This document shows positions 31,728-43,524 of a stretch of DNA of 64,000 nucleotides, piece after piece. The stretch spans positions 183,779,350 to 183,843,349 of the forward strand of contig JAVHZZ010000006.1 in the NCBI GenBank assembly GCA_036250195.1, read 5' to 3'. Both the position numbers and the translations under genes were made by a program. The notes under the pieces were generated by a model. The model searched no databases. It was not told the origin of the DNA and was given only the letters and a program-made list of their open reading frames with translations. Each line of letters begins with the position of its first letter. Position 1 is the first letter of the stretch. This DNA comes from Mixophyes australis (taxonomy: Eukaryota > Chordata > Amphibia > Anura > Limnodynastidae).

Positions 31728-32529
31728 TGAATATTATTATTATTATTATTAATTTTTATTTATAGGGCGCCACTAAGTGTCCGTAGCGCCGTACAGGGAC
31801 AAACAAGTACAATACAAGGTGGGACAGCACGGTACAGTAAACAATAAGCACAGTAACTCAGTAAGCTCAAAGCACAGCTAGAGAGAGGGGGAGGGAAGAC
31901 CAGCAAGCGCTGGAGCCCAAGAGGAAGGGCACGGATGACGGGGAGACCCCCAGAGGGGTGGGGGGAAAGGTAGCTGGAGAGCAGAGTTAGAAGTGAAGGA
32001 AACAGGAGGAGAGATGGCCCTGCTCAAGGGAGCGTACAATCTAAGGGGAGGGGTAGACAGACAGAGAGACACAGGGATGAGAGGGAGAGAAGGGGGAACG
32101 GGGGCAGAGTCAGGGGAGGGGGAGGAGTGGGGAGAGGCAGAAAAAGGTAGGAAGTTAAGTGGGAGACTGGAAGGCTTTGAGAAAGAGGTGGGTTTTTAGA
32201 GCCCGTTTGAAACTGGACAGATTAGGTGATGTTCTGATGGAGGGAGGGAGCTTGTTCCAGTGGAGGGGGGCAGCGCGGGAGAAGTCTTGGACACGCGCAT
32301 GGGAGGAGGTGATCAGAGGGGAGGAGAGGCGACGGTCATTGGCAGATCGGAGAGGGTGGGATGGAGCGTGAATAGAGATGAGGTTGGAGATGTAGGGAGC
32401 AGTGGAGTTGGCGAGGGCTTTGTATGTGAGAGTGAGAAGCTTGAACAGGATTCTGTAGGGGAAGGGGAGCCAGTGAAGGGCTAGGTAGAGGGGGGAGACA
32501 GAAGAGGAGCGGCGAGAAAGGAAGATAAG
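31728..32529 (-). mobile_element. L2-like LINE fragment inserted in the plus-strand L2
   Basis: (TAT)n and GGGCGCCACTAAGTGTCCGT mark the 3' tail on the minus strand. Minus-strand coding at 32532-32155 gives [20 protein letters not shown] and [18 protein letters not shown], the RT C-terminus. It is 5'-truncated and close in sequence to the 56790-58790 copy. Confidence 0.85.
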
Positions 32530-33255
32530 CAACTATTGCAATCTCCAGCTATCTGGCATTCCTGACACCCATATATCCACACTTCAATCTATCCTAAATG
32601 CTGCTGCAAGAATGGTCTTCCTCTCTCACCATTCCACATCTGCTGCACCACTTTGCAAATCAATACACTGGCTCCCTGTGCCCTTCAGAATCAAATTCAA
32701 ATTACTCATCCTTACCTACAAAGCCCTCAACAACAACACCCCTGCGTACATCTGAAATCTCATATTAAAATACTTTCCCTCCTGCCCCCTTAGATCTAAG
32801 TCTGACCTGCGCCTTGTCTCTCCTCTGATAACCACCTCTCACTCCCGCCTACAAGACTTCTCCTGTGCTGCTCCCCACTTATGGAATTCCCTACCATGCT
32901 CAATCAGACTTTCCCAAAGCCATCAAATTTTTAGATGCTCTTTAAAAACCCATCTCTTTTTTAGAGGTGAACTTATCCTCGATAACACTATTCACACTAA
33001 TGCACCCTCACAACTATCCCAATCTCCATTCTGAGCTGCACTTGCTCCTCTTGCTTCAGCTGTGCCCTCTTCCCTTTAGAATGTAAGCTCTCTAAATGAG
33101 CAGGGTCCTCCATACCCTTTGTTTCTATTAGTTTTGTCTTCCTTGTCTGTTCTTGTTTTACGTATATTTCCTGTTTTATATATGTCCTTGTCTTCCCTAC
33201 TGTACGGTGCTGTGGAGCACTGTGGCTCATTACAAATCTACGATAATAATAGGGC
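32530..33255 (+). mobile_element. L2-like LINE segment 5 (RT C-terminus and 3' tail)
   Basis: The frame carries [40 protein letters not shown] and SRLQDFSCAAPHLWNSLP, then a 3' untranslated tail with GAATGTAAGCTC and TGTACGGTGCTGTGG, ending near ACGATAATAATAG. It closes the L2 copy that began at 19346. Confidence 0.85.
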
Positions 33256-33885
33256 TGGGCTCTGTACACTTGTAGGGTTCCTTATGAGCTCCACAAACTC
33301 ATGAGAGTTTAGTGCGGCTGTCATTAGTATCTGTGCATTATGAATAGCCTTGATATGGGCTGGTTGTGAGGTTTGTGCAAAGTGACTGACAATGAGCTAT
33401 CTGTGAAATACGTTGGGAATTTATACAAGGGCTTGTGCTATGGCTGACAGCAGAGAGAGTTTTGCAATAAGGTCTTTGCAAAGTGACTAGCAACAATGTT
33501 TCTGCAAAAATGGATTCCACTGGGTTCTGTGCAAAGTGGTCTGTACAGTGTGGCTGGCAATATGATCTTTGTAATGTGGCTAGAAATGGTATCTTTACAA
33601 AAAGGCCTGCATAGTAGGGCCTGATTATGGGGAGACCAATAAGGTTAGTGAAATGCTGCAGTCAATGAAGCCTGTAACTAGCAATTTCAACTTATTAATA
33701 GGACTGGCAATCCTCAAAACCCAAAGGATCTAAATTACATCTGTGATTCATCTTTGTGACCAAGAGCTTAGTTTAATTGAATTACTTAATTCTAATTAAT
33801 TTTCTGTTATCTACAAATTAAATGCATTATTTAAAAATATATAATCAATATTAAAATGAGCCACTATAATTTGATTCCATTTCTA
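33256..33885. repeat. Degenerate tandem-like sequence, no gene
   Basis: From about 33360 to 33610 phrases such as TGTGCAAAGTG, GTGGCTGGCAAT and ATCTTTGCAAA recur at irregular spacing, suggesting an old decayed minisatellite. The remainder is AT-rich with no recognised feature. Confidence 0.45.
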
Positions 33886-34256
33886 CCATTAAAGCCTACC
33901 AACCATCCACCTAACCCCTCATCCTCTCTTCTCGTTCTCCCTCTCTCCCCTGGCCCCTCTCTTCTCTCCCCCTTGCTTCACTAGCTCCCTTTTGTGCCTG
34001 TTTTTGTTTCACCCTCCCTTAGGATGTAAGCTCTTATGAGAAGGGCCCCCCCTCCCCTCCTGTCTCCATACCGGTTCTTCCGCTCTGTCTTTACTCCATA
34101 TGTCTTCCTGGAGTTCCTGAAGCATTGGAACTTTGTGTTTATTGTTCTGTACTTTGTCACCCTGGTTTGTACTACTGTTTGTACTGTGTACGGCGCTGCG
34201 GAAACCTTGTGGCGCCCAACAAATAAATGATAATAATAATAATAATAATAATAATA
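33886..34256 (+). mobile_element. L2-like LINE 3' tail with (TAA)n
   Basis: It contains AGGATGTAAGCTCTTATGAG, then TACTGTGTACGGCGCTGCGG, AACCTTGTGGCGCCCAACAA and a TAA run at about 34228-34256. It matches in reverse the tail at 56793-57110. It lies about 280 bases before igfbp4 exon 2. Confidence 0.85.
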
Positions 34257-34538
34257 TTTATAATACCATAACCACTTTATAAAGTGTTTACCTTCATTCC
34301 CATGCTACTTATATGGTCAAAAATATGCCATGAGTCTCCTATAATTGTGAGTGGGCCTAAACAGTCTGAGGCAAGAGGCATCCCTCCTTTACCATAATTT
34401 TAAAGCAAGGCACTCAAATCTGAGAATCAGAAAGGGACTTTTCCTGCAAATTAAGACCAAACTGCTCTCATGTAGGGTAGACTTCTGTTTCTGTAGATAA
34501 GTTATATTGAACTATAAAATAGCACCCTTTTTCCGCAG

Positions 34539-34699
34539 ATGATGACCACCCAAATATCAGCTACAATCCAAATCCATGTGCTCCGAATGACAAGACCTGT
34601 ATTCAGAAAGAAAATGCGAAAGCAAATCGAAACACATTGGAGAAAATGAAGAAACTCCACCAGGGCCGCCCATCAATCAATAAGCAACCTGTCCAAATG
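34539..34699 (+). CDS. igfbp4: igfbp4 exon 2 (central linker)
   Basis: This exon encodes 53 codons after a split first codon (phase 1 entry, phase 0 exit). It is bounded by a pyrimidine-rich acceptor ending CCGCAG and the donor GTAAGA. The product is the linker of a secreted IGF-binding protein that carries IGF in extracellular fluid. Two cysteines six residues apart (CAPNDKTC) match the extra cysteine pair that, in mammals, is characteristic of IGFBP4 among the IGFBPs. An N-glycosylation sequon (NIS) lies at the place where mammalian IGFBP4 is glycosylated. The segment is basic near its end. IGFBP4 is preferred over other paralogues because of the cysteine pair and the next two exons. Confidence 0.9.
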
Positions 34700-34957
34700 G
34701 TAAGAGGGATATGTAATACTGACATCCTGTGCTTCTTCCAATCAACAACTAGCAAAGCTACTGTAGTTGAACCACCGCTGGAGCATTCCCTGAGATTATC
34801 CATTAGTTTATTTCAGTGACATTTGCAATGTCTAATTAGCCCAATAAAGTGTCCTCTTCAATCATTTTTTTCCTTTCATTTGCAAGAGGCACATACTAAT
34901 CATGTTGATTGTGGAATTATTTGAGTTGTCTTTTCATCACATTGGTGATCTTTTTAG

Positions 34958-35086
34958 GGTACCTGCCACCAGGCGTTGAACATAGCACTAGAAAGATTGG
35001 CATCACTTAGGACCAAAACACAGGAGGATTTTCTGAATACTCCAATCCCAAATTGTGATCGGGAAGGAAACTTCAACCCCAAGCAG
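34958..35086 (+). CDS. igfbp4: igfbp4 exon 3 (start of thyroglobulin type-1 domain)
   Basis: The exon has 43 complete codons, acceptor TTTTTAG and donor GTAAAA, and reads in the same frame as the exons on either side. It begins with a GTCHQAL segment and ends with the IPNCDREGNFNPKQ block. That block is the first half of the thyroglobulin type-1 repeat of IGFBPs, which contributes to IGF binding and contacts with matrix and proteases. The intron before it is only 258 bases. The order and phases match the vertebrate IGFBP gene plan, where the thyroglobulin domain is split between the last two exons. Confidence 0.92.
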
Positions 35087-36320
35087 GTAAAAAATAAAAG
35101 TGGAAGCTGGGAAAGGATTTATCAAGTGAGGGTTGTGGGATAAATATGTAAAGATCAATTAATAAAGGTAATAATATTGCCAACATTGTGAAATATATAA
35201 ATAATATTAGCCCGTGAGTAGTTCTGTGACCCGTTAGGACAAAAGATTAACAGCTGAATGTAGTACAGATCTCCAACATAACAGTGGTTCCTACAATTCT
35301 TATATTTTATAATATACAAGTTTCTATTGGAAACAAAACAAATTGCTTGTAAGTCATTGACAGTTATGTATTCTTGGAACGCTACGATGGAGTCAAGAGG
35401 TTCTCATAAAATTAGAAATGAGCAAAACGATTTGTCAAGTTTTGAGATTTGGAGAACCTTGTTCTCTTTGAGGTTTCTGAACATTAATGCGAATTTATGA
35501 ACAATTTGGGTAAAGCTATTCTTAAAGGAACTAACTAGAATTAGAGAAAACATAGCATGGTGACACATGTCAATGAACTCCTCCTTCATCCGGGACTATT
35601 TGTAACTTCAGTGCAGACTGCTGACATGGAAGCATTATGACCCATGTGTGGGTAGTAATTCCAATGTACTTACAACCATTAGTCAAAATGAGAACTCCCC
35701 AATTATGTCTGTAATTCAACTTTGTGAGCATTTACTTCCTTACTTAACTGTTGTCTAAAAAGCAAATCAAATATATTATTGTTAAGTGTATAATGACTAT
35801 TAATTTATTTAAATAAGCCAATTTAGAACAGTAAAAGATTACTAACTAACAATAGGTTTGCAAAGAGAGCATTATGGGGATTCAACCTAAATGGCATTGC
35901 GACCCATGTGTGCGCATCATAGCATGCCTACATACAATTATTATAACACATAAGGGAATAAAATTAAGACATATTCTACTTTCCTCCATCCATGTTCCAT
36001 CATCTTGCAAGGAAAAGTTTTGCTATCTAAAAATGCCTCCACTACATTCCAGAGCAATACACATTATCCCGTCCTTACATAAGTAACACAAGTAAATTTT
36101 GATAATGCCTCACTCTCCTTCATCATGCCTCTATACTGCAGCAATATTCACATAATTCCATGTCACTGTGTCACTTACGAAAGGGCAAATATACAACCCC
36201 ACTGCGCCACAAATATTATTTGCATCTTTGTCTGCAGAGTTAACAATTTAATATCTTCTGATAGGAGAAACTGTGCAGAGTGGGGGCATTCCATTCTGTG
36301 TATTAGGTGCATGAATGTGC
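35087..36320. other. igfbp4 intron 3, left part
   Basis: AT-rich intron sequence between the exon 3 donor and the hAT insertion. No further feature is recognised. Confidence 0.6.
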
Positions 36321-36328
36321 CCCACATA

Positions 36329-36638
36329 TAGGGACGGAACTGTACATTGCTCCATAGCAAAACTTATGTTTAGGTGCCGCTCTAGATTCCTAGGCCCCAC
36401 AGCTCAGCACAGAAAGAGCAGAGTGGGGCATCTTCTTAGTATACAAGGTTAGCAAGCTGCGCATGTGCAGCTCAGAAGAAGCCTCTGCTCTGCACTCTCC
36501 AGCACAGAGCAGGGCCTCATGTGGAAGGGTAGTGGAAGTGTGGCTTCGGAGGGGCAGAGAACCAGCATTGCCGGGCCACCTTTACATCCAAGCCCCATAG
36601 GGGCCTCAACCCCTGCACCCACTGTAGTTCCACCACTG
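36329..36638. mobile_element. hAT-like element in igfbp4 intron 3
   Basis: It starts TAGGGACGGAACTGTA and ends TGTAGTTCCACCACTG, imperfect inverted ends. The flanks CCCACATA (36321-36328) and CCCACATG (36639-36646) form an 8-bp duplication with one mismatch. It has no coding capacity. Confidence 0.7.
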
Positions 36639-37388
36639 CCCACATGCAAAAACAAGATTTTATTTTGTGGGACAAGATTATTTAAATGAGATTCAAAGGG
36701 TTGACAAGGTGCATTCTCTATTTATACAGGGTATATAGACCATTTTCCTCCCCCCCAAAAAAGATTTTTACAGGTACTTGAAGATTATGGACACTTTGTA
36801 TGGGGAAAGGGAATTTCTAAGCGCATTTCAACCAATGCAATAGAAACATTCAACAGACAAAACTCCTGATGATCTCTTAATCATGATTAATTTAAGACAT
36901 AAATAAGTCTAAACTCAGTGGTTTTTATTGTTTCCACAATATGCATTTACAGCCAGACCAACATACACACAAAAAGTTGCATAGGGCTAGTTCCAAAAAA
37001 ACTTCATGAGTCAGGCGCAGATAGAAATGTATTGCAACCCTGCACATTTTGTGGTTTGTAAATGACCTTTAATGCCAGAGGCTTTTGCAATTGCTTAGTC
37101 TTTGAGTCTGGAAGTCAGATTCACACTCCATGTTTCAGTTATAGAGGAAAGAGATATTGCCGCTTTTTCTCACTGAACATCAAGTTAACATTGAATGTTC
37201 TTTAAAGTTTAACCTAGAGGAATCATCACACTTCAGTCCCTCCCACAATATACTCAAAAAACTGTGTAAGAGAATATTTAGATGTATTAAATAGGGTTAT
37301 GGGGACCCATCCTAAAAAATATTATTAGCCTATTTCTTGACATTCCTCATAATTGACCTTTCACCTTACTATAGTGACAGGTATAAAC

Positions 37389-38352
37389 TAGATATGCTCC
37401 GGCTCGGTTCCTCGGAAACCGAACACACCCGAACTTAGGAGATTCGAGTACCGAGCCGAGTCGGTTCGGTACCTTCCCGGTTTTTCGGAATCGAAAACGA
37501 GGCAAAACGTAATTGTGACGTCGTCGGGTCTCGGGTCTTGGGAGTTTTGGAATCTATTAATACCGCCCTCCACGGCGATCTAGCGCCATTTGAGAGAGGG
37601 ACACAGAAGGGGTAGCATAGAGTGTAGAGCAGTTGGGCAGGCAAAGTTAGAAAATTGAAAGAGGAGGGTGGTAGCAGTGTTAAACAAAGTAATCAGTGAC
37701 ATTCAGGAGAACTCCATAGCTCCAGTGTTAAATCTCATTGCAGAAAAATACAAATAATAGTGCTTACAGGGTTGATATGATTCTGCAGTCCAATTCTACT
37801 GTGTTATATAGGTAACACACAGTAAAGAGAGCTCCATTGGTAATTCTCATTGCAGAAATACAACTCCTAGTCCTTGCAGGCTTTTCTACTAAATTTGCAC
37901 AAAAAAGTGTATGGTGTTATATACACCCAAAGAGAAGAGCTCCATTGCTAATTGTCATTGCTGAAATACAAATACTAGGCCTTGCAGGCTTTTCTTCTGA
38001 CTTTTCTTTTCTGCCACTGCTGTATGCCAATGTGTCCTAGATGTGGTAGGAACTACTGTGTGTTTGAGTCATTGCTCTGTCGCTTAGCATCCAGCCAGGT
38101 CGCTGCAGTATTTGTCCGAAAGTGTATGAAAATAATAATGTGACCTGTGAGGTGGTCAAAATTGACTGCAAATGACTTGAAATTAGTGTTATTGAGGTTA
38201 ATAATAATGTAGGATCAAAAAATGAGCAAAATTATGTAATTTTAGCATATTTTAGCAATTTTTCTAAAAAAATCCAAAACCAAAACCAAAACACAAAGCT
38301 AATCCAGATCCAAAACCAAAACCACTTCACGGGGGGTCAGTGAGCATCTCTA
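37389..38352. mobile_element. hAT-Ac-family non-autonomous element in igfbp4 intron 3
   Basis: It begins TAGATATGCTCCGGCTCGG and ends GAGCATCTCTA, with identical 8-bp duplications GTATAAAC (37381-37388 and 38353-38360). The left end resembles the right end of the 6.4 kb element at 10577-16979. At 964 bp it lacks a transposase and is the best-bounded copy of this family here. Confidence 0.9.
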
Positions 38353-38360
38353 GTATAAAC

Positions 38361-39408
38361 AAGACTTACATCTATATTATACTCTGGCATTATAATTTTT
38401 TTATATACAACTCAAAGTAAAAGGTAATGGAGCAATAACAAGAATATAGTATAGTTTTGCAGATGCACATTATTATTATAATTACTTAGTATCTTTCCAT
38501 TTTATAATAACTTTATTTAAACATAGGCAGTTTATAGAAATCAGATGGTACTGCGAGGCTTAGATACATTTCATTTAGAAAATTTAAATACAATTAACTA
38601 TACTAAACTATACCAGTTTCTTAACCAGAGTGTAGTATTTTACTCTAATACTGGCAAAGTGTAGCGAGAAAGCTCTTGTAAGTGGTCCAAATATGAATAA
38701 ACTTCTCTTTATCACGCCTCACATAAGTAGCAAGAAGTAGACAAATATAACTGACAATTATACCTTTTAATCACTTTAGCAATAGGGAATTTTGCAAATT
38801 ATACATGTAATATAGCATACTTATGAGATACAATGCATGTTTATGTATGGTAAGTGTTCTGTACTTTTATAGAAGTTTGTGGAGATACTAAGCTATAACT
38901 AATGCTTATTGAGCCATTGTTTACACCCTCGAAAATGACCCTTTCTGTCAATACAAAGTGTTGTTCCTGAACTTCTCCCCTTACTTTAGTATTGAAGCAC
39001 AATGGACTTAATTATTTAATAGATGTTCCATTGTCATCATTTCTTGTAATTCAGCCCAGGTAACTGCAATAGTAAATGAAGTGGGAAATCTGGTAAGAGA
39101 TAATTTTGAAAAGGATGTATGGGGTTATGTCAGAAACTCAGCACAGTCAATTTATTGAAAAACTATTATAAAAAGATCATTTTGGCAATAAAAAGCATAA
39201 GCTATTTTGTGTGTACCTTTCTGATTACTATCTTTTATAGTAGGTGTGTAGTTTTGAGCTAAGCTATCACTGTACCATGTAAGGGATTTTAAAAGTAACA
39301 CATAAAAAAAATGTGAAGATATATATGGAACTCGTGTATCCTGTAGAGGTTAAATATCTATATCTGAGATGTCATTTCCATTAACGCCCTCTCATCTGTT
39401 TCTCATAG
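38361..39408. other. igfbp4 intron 3, right part
   Basis: AT-rich intron sequence leading to the exon 4 acceptor. No other feature is recognised. Confidence 0.6.
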
Positions 39409-39543
39409 TGTCACCCAGCTCTTGATGGACAGCGTGGAAAATGTTGGTGTGTTGATCGGAAAACTGGGATCAAGCTGCATGTGCCCTATGATCCTAATCA
39501 AGACCCAGACTGTCAATTAACATCTGAGTTTATCAGAAAATAA
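39409..39543 (+). CDS. igfbp4: igfbp4 exon 4 (thyroglobulin type-1 C-terminus, stop codon)
   Basis: The exon has 44 codons plus TAA at 39541-39543, after an acceptor ending TCTCATAG. It starts at the conserved CHPALDGQRGKCWCVDRKTG segment, which contains the invariant CWCV of thyroglobulin type-1 repeats, and ends with the last domain cysteine (PDCQL) and a short tail FIRK. The CWCV core is almost the same as in mammalian IGFBP4, while the last 20 residues diverge. The intron before it (35087-39408) is 4.3 kb and holds two hAT insertions. No frameshift or internal stop is seen in the three exons. Confidence 0.93.
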   Translation, partial: CHPALDGQRGKCWCVDRKTGIKLHVPYDPNQDPDCQLTSEFIRK

Positions 39544-40142
39544 GGCCCAGGGTAACATTCCACCTGAAATCCACCACCCACAGTCCACTAATAAATGGGA
39601 TCCGGCTCTAAAGGGAATCCTGGAATATTTTATAATGATGAATTTACAAGAGACAGCATCAGAGCATTGACTGTTTCCCCGCCAGAGAGGCCTGCAACAC
39701 TATAAAAAATACTGTCCAGATGTGTTGCAGATTGCTCTGGCTGGAAAAGAGTTAACATACAATTGAAGAGATGTGGAGTGGAGGGAAGAAGGGAGGAGGA
39801 GGAGGGAGGTGATGTGTTATGTGTTTCTTTTATTTCATAGTCATAGGAAACCGGAAATAAGGTAGCCATATGAGTCAAGGGTGTGGGTTAGAATTTAGCA
39901 CATTTTAAAAGACATATCAAGCATCAGTATTAATTGGGATGGGGGGGGTTTACAATTTATATGAGCAGTGTTGAGGAGCATTTTGAGGTATAGAAAGTTG
40001 TATAGGGCCCACAGGGAGATTTGGAAAGAAGGGGAGAGAGATGAAGTCTGTGGATTGAGGAGGAATTATGGAAAATCTATTTATCTCAATACATAATTTG
40101 CTACATAGTGATTTAGGCGCACTTTACTTTGCTAAGCACTTA
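39544..40142 (+). other. igfbp4 3' untranslated region (extent uncertain)
   Basis: Non-coding sequence follows the stop codon. AATAAA occurs 47 bases after the stop (39590-39595). Other candidate polyadenylation signals lie further on: ATTAAA at 41092, AATAAA at 42700 and AATAAA at 42934, the last beside an A run. IGFBP4 transcripts in other vertebrates have long 3' UTRs, so a downstream site is plausible. The true end cannot be decided from sequence alone. Confidence 0.5.
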
Positions 40143-40882
40143 GGGCCTGATTCATCAAGAAACGCAAAATGAACGTATTGTGTGTTGTTTCGAACATGCA
40201 CAAATATTAGGCATACGCATGTCCATATTTAACAGGAAACGGATCTGAAGATACGTCTGTTGATTAATACGGGTCTAGGCCTAGACACTGCAGGATACGC
40301 CCAATACATATGTGGGATATAAAGTCACAATATAACATACAAAAAGAAAAAAAATATTCAATTATTGTCACCTGTTAATAATATAGTCATTAATGATAAA
40401 ACATTTTGTAAAATAAAATGTTATTTCTTTATTTTTTTTCCATAAAATACATTTATTAGAATGTTATCAATGTCTCCTGTACATAAAATGCATTTTAACT
40501 GTTGCTCCTGATTGCAAACACATGTTCTAGCATGAATAATCAGCTATCATCACTAGTAATTGGCACTTACACTAGAATTGTAGCTAGTGCCAGTGATAGG
40601 ACTGAAAATCACGTACCTTTGAGATGCCTAAAGCTTGAATCCGATGCTGCTGCGTGTGCTTGAGCTTGGCATGTCCTTACTGTACATTGACTACATGCAT
40701 ACTCCCATTCCCTACCCCGTTCCTCCCCTGCAATCGTAGGCTGTAGTAAGGGTCCTTTGCGCTCAAAGATGAATTGGACATTGCTGCGTTCTCTGACGTA
40801 TTGTTCTTTCTGGGCATGTGCAGAGCGATTTTATGCAAAATTCAACAGGTATTGGCATTTATGTAACTTAATGAATCAGGCC
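40143..40882. mobile_element. DNA transposon-like element with inverted ends
   Basis: GGGCCTGATTCATCAAG at the left is mirrored by CTTAATGAATCAGGCC at the right, about 740 bp apart. I could not find a clear target duplication, so the superfamily is open. It has no transposase. Confidence 0.6.
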
Positions 40883-41157
40883 TTCAATGTTTTGTATAGT
40901 TTGTAAAATTGCAAAAGTTAAAGGGATTTTAAAATATTGACAAAAAACTGGTATAAAGCATGCAAAAGAACTGTGAAGTGGTAATGTATTGCGTAAAACA
41001 TGGAAATGATTCAAATAAGAGTCAAATTGACTTCTGGAACGTCTTCACTTTAAACAATGCACTGTCACATTCTCTGTTCACTGTAATGAACATTAAATGT
41101 GCAAGGTGATGAGAATTTTGCATATAGCATTCCCAACATGCTGTCCTTAATGGGATT

Positions 41158-41351
41158 TATACTTGCCAACTATTTGGCTCTATCCATTACTATGTAAAAA
41201 CGCAACCACGCCCATCAAGGCCTCATCCTGCCCACTTCACAAGAAAAAGAAGCAAGATCCGGGAGTGTGGCCTAATCACCTAGGAGGACTCCTTGAAATT
41301 CAGGAGTCTCCCGGACAGTCCAGAAGATACTCTCAAATCAGGATTATTATT

Positions 41352-41385
<34 letters not shown>

Positions 41386-41396
41386 TTAAACAGTAA
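41158..41396. repeat. Decayed relative of the 2502-2836 MITE, then (AAT)n
   Basis: TATACTTGCCAACTATTTGG and GGAGTCTCCCGGACAGTCC match parts of the 2502-2836 element with many changes. An AAT/ATA run follows at about 41341-41388. Confidence 0.6.
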
Positions 41397-41888
41397 CCAT
41401 GCCTGCTCTATTTTGTTGCTCTGTACATATGGGCAGCACTGTCAAACTGAGTTCAAACCACATTGCATACACAGCGCACTTAGGCACTAATATGTGAATG
41501 AGTGAATACCTGAAGCCTAATCTTTTACTGCAAATAACTTTAAGTAATCATAATGACAAAATTACTTGATAATTTGACATTTCATTTTTTTTAAAATGAA
41601 AGAATTCAGTGAAATTGTATGTTTTCCTTATTACTTGCATAGCATGCAACACATTTAAGAAGGGGATTTGTGACAAAAGGGACTCATTGCATTAATCAAC
41701 AACATCAGATAACGGGAAGATTTTTATGGGTGGAACTATAAAGGTTCATATGTAACTTTAAGGAGATATATACTAATTATTGATAAGTGAAGGGACTAGA
41801 CCTCTTCAATAACTGAAGAACTTAAGAAAATACCTGCCACGATTCACAATTTTAGATCTGAGACACAATGCCATGACAAGACTTGGAG

Positions 41889-42060
41889 GTATATTTATTA
41901 AACTGAGAGTTTGAAAATGTGGAGATGTTGCCTATAGCAACCAATAAGATTCTAGCTGTCATTTTGTAGAATGTACTAAATAAATGATAACTGGAATCTG
42001 ATTGGTTGCTATAGGCAACTTCTCCACTTTTTCAAACCCGCAGTTTAGTAAATATAGCCC
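41889..42060. mobile_element. Palindromic MITE (TTGCCTATAGCAACCAAT family), copy 1
   Basis: The left arm from TATATTTATTAAACTGAGAG through TTGCCTATAGCAACCAAT is mirrored by ATTGGTTGCTATAGGCAA through CAGTTTAGTAAATATA. It has no coding capacity. A second copy of the family is at 43358-43524. Confidence 0.85.
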
Positions 42061-42386
42061 TTGGACATGTTCTCAATCAGCAACCTGCACCTACTTTTGA
42101 CAGAAGTAAAAATGAACTGTCCTATGAAAAATAGGAATGTTAGGAGTCTATATAAAAAATATAGCCATGGGTCATGTCCGACCTAGAAATAAACCAGCAA
42201 TGCAGTGTCCGTTTCTTAAAAGTGAATATGAAAATATCATCATCAATTAGCTGTTTTTTATGTTTACAGGTATACACAAAAATCTCTAGGACGGGTAGTC
42301 GACAAAATGATGTATACCACGTATGGCCATGTTATCCCTTTTATCTTGTAAATTAATATTTGAGGAATGTTTTGACATACATAAAT

Positions 42387-42411
42387 GGGGGGGGGGGGGG
42401 GGGGGGGGGGG
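42387..42411. repeat. Run of 25 G
   Basis: An uninterrupted run of 25 G is followed by CGGGC. It could form G-quadruplex structures, and its exact length may be unreliable in sequencing. Confidence 0.9.
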
Positions 42412-42419
42412 CGGGCAGC

Positions 42420-43357
42420 AATGTAAACGCTTGCCTGGGATTAACTTTCATAGTATAACATGTCTAAGAAAATAACATTTGTTTGCAATGTAATTTTTGA
42501 TTACCACTTACCAATTGCAGCTATAGGAAATACTGATGTATGTTTGGAAGGAGGACTTATTGTGGTACTTATACGGGAATCACTTTTAAGCTAAAATAGC
42601 ACATCTTTCTTTGTTTTTTTTATGTTTTAGTGGCTCTTTGAATTGCCAGACTGTCTTTTTATTTTGTTTTTGTTCTACGATGACAGAATTGTATCTGTGA
42701 ATAAAACTCCTTGTCATGTGATCAATCAAGGGTCGATGGCTCAGGTGTATATATGGGGAGGATGCACCTGCTCGCTTAACCAATAACAAAGATGTCTTCT
42801 CAACTAGAGTTGGAGACATTTGCAGATTGAGGGGAAATGTCATGACAAGGGTTAATGTTGGCCTTTAAATCAATGTAGCATTTCTTTTTTTTTAATGTAT
42901 ATATCTACTTTGTTTGAAATGTAATGTGAAAATAATAAAAAAAAAACACTGAAATTTCCTTGATGGCCTGTGTACAGGTGACTGAGAACAGTGAAAAATT
43001 TCACAAAAAGTATTATATCTTTCTTTACTATTTAGTCTTCAATACTTCTATTCCATAGAGAGCTGCAATAGAAAATAACCTGGACACATTCCGGTAACCC
43101 ATTAAAAGCAATATTATTAAAAATAAAAATTATTAAAAATAAAAAATGTACTACAAAATAGTTTACATAAATATGTTGTTTGTATATAGTAAACTTTGCA
43201 TACATTTGTAATTTGCAATTCATTGAACACGTTGAATGCAGTTTTAAGAATAGAGATCATTGACCAATATGGAAAAGTATATGCAAAATACAAGTCGCAA
43301 TAGATCATAGTGCAAAAAATATATTGCAGTCTTTTCAAGCATACCTTCGTACACTGT
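42420..43357. other. Sequence downstream of igfbp4; no gene
   Basis: AT-rich. It has AATAAA at 42700 and 42934 that could serve as distal polyadenylation signals. No coding feature is recognised. Confidence 0.35.
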
Positions 43358-43524
43358 AGGGTAAATTTATCAAGCTGCAAGTTTCCGGCGAGTCTGAAAA
43401 GTGGAGATGTTGCCTATAGCAACCAATCCACATTCTAGCTATTGTTTATTTAGTACATTCTACAACAAGATAGCTAGAATTTGATTGGTTGCTATAGGCA
43501 ACATCTCTTTTCAAACCCGCTGGA
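43358..43524. mobile_element. Palindromic MITE, copy 2
   Basis: GGGTAAATTTATCAAGCTGC opens the element. GTGGAGATGTTGCCTATAGC is mirrored by GCTATAGGCAACATCTCTTT, with CATTCTAGCTATTGTTTATT in the middle. The right terminal repeat is partly lost. Confidence 0.8.

Noticed and set aside
1..34538. igfbp4 exon 1 (signal peptide and N-terminal cysteine domain)
   Set aside because: I looked for a + strand frame with the dense cysteine pattern of the IGFBP N-terminal domain and a following GT donor in phase 1, and found none. It is probably upstream of the window.
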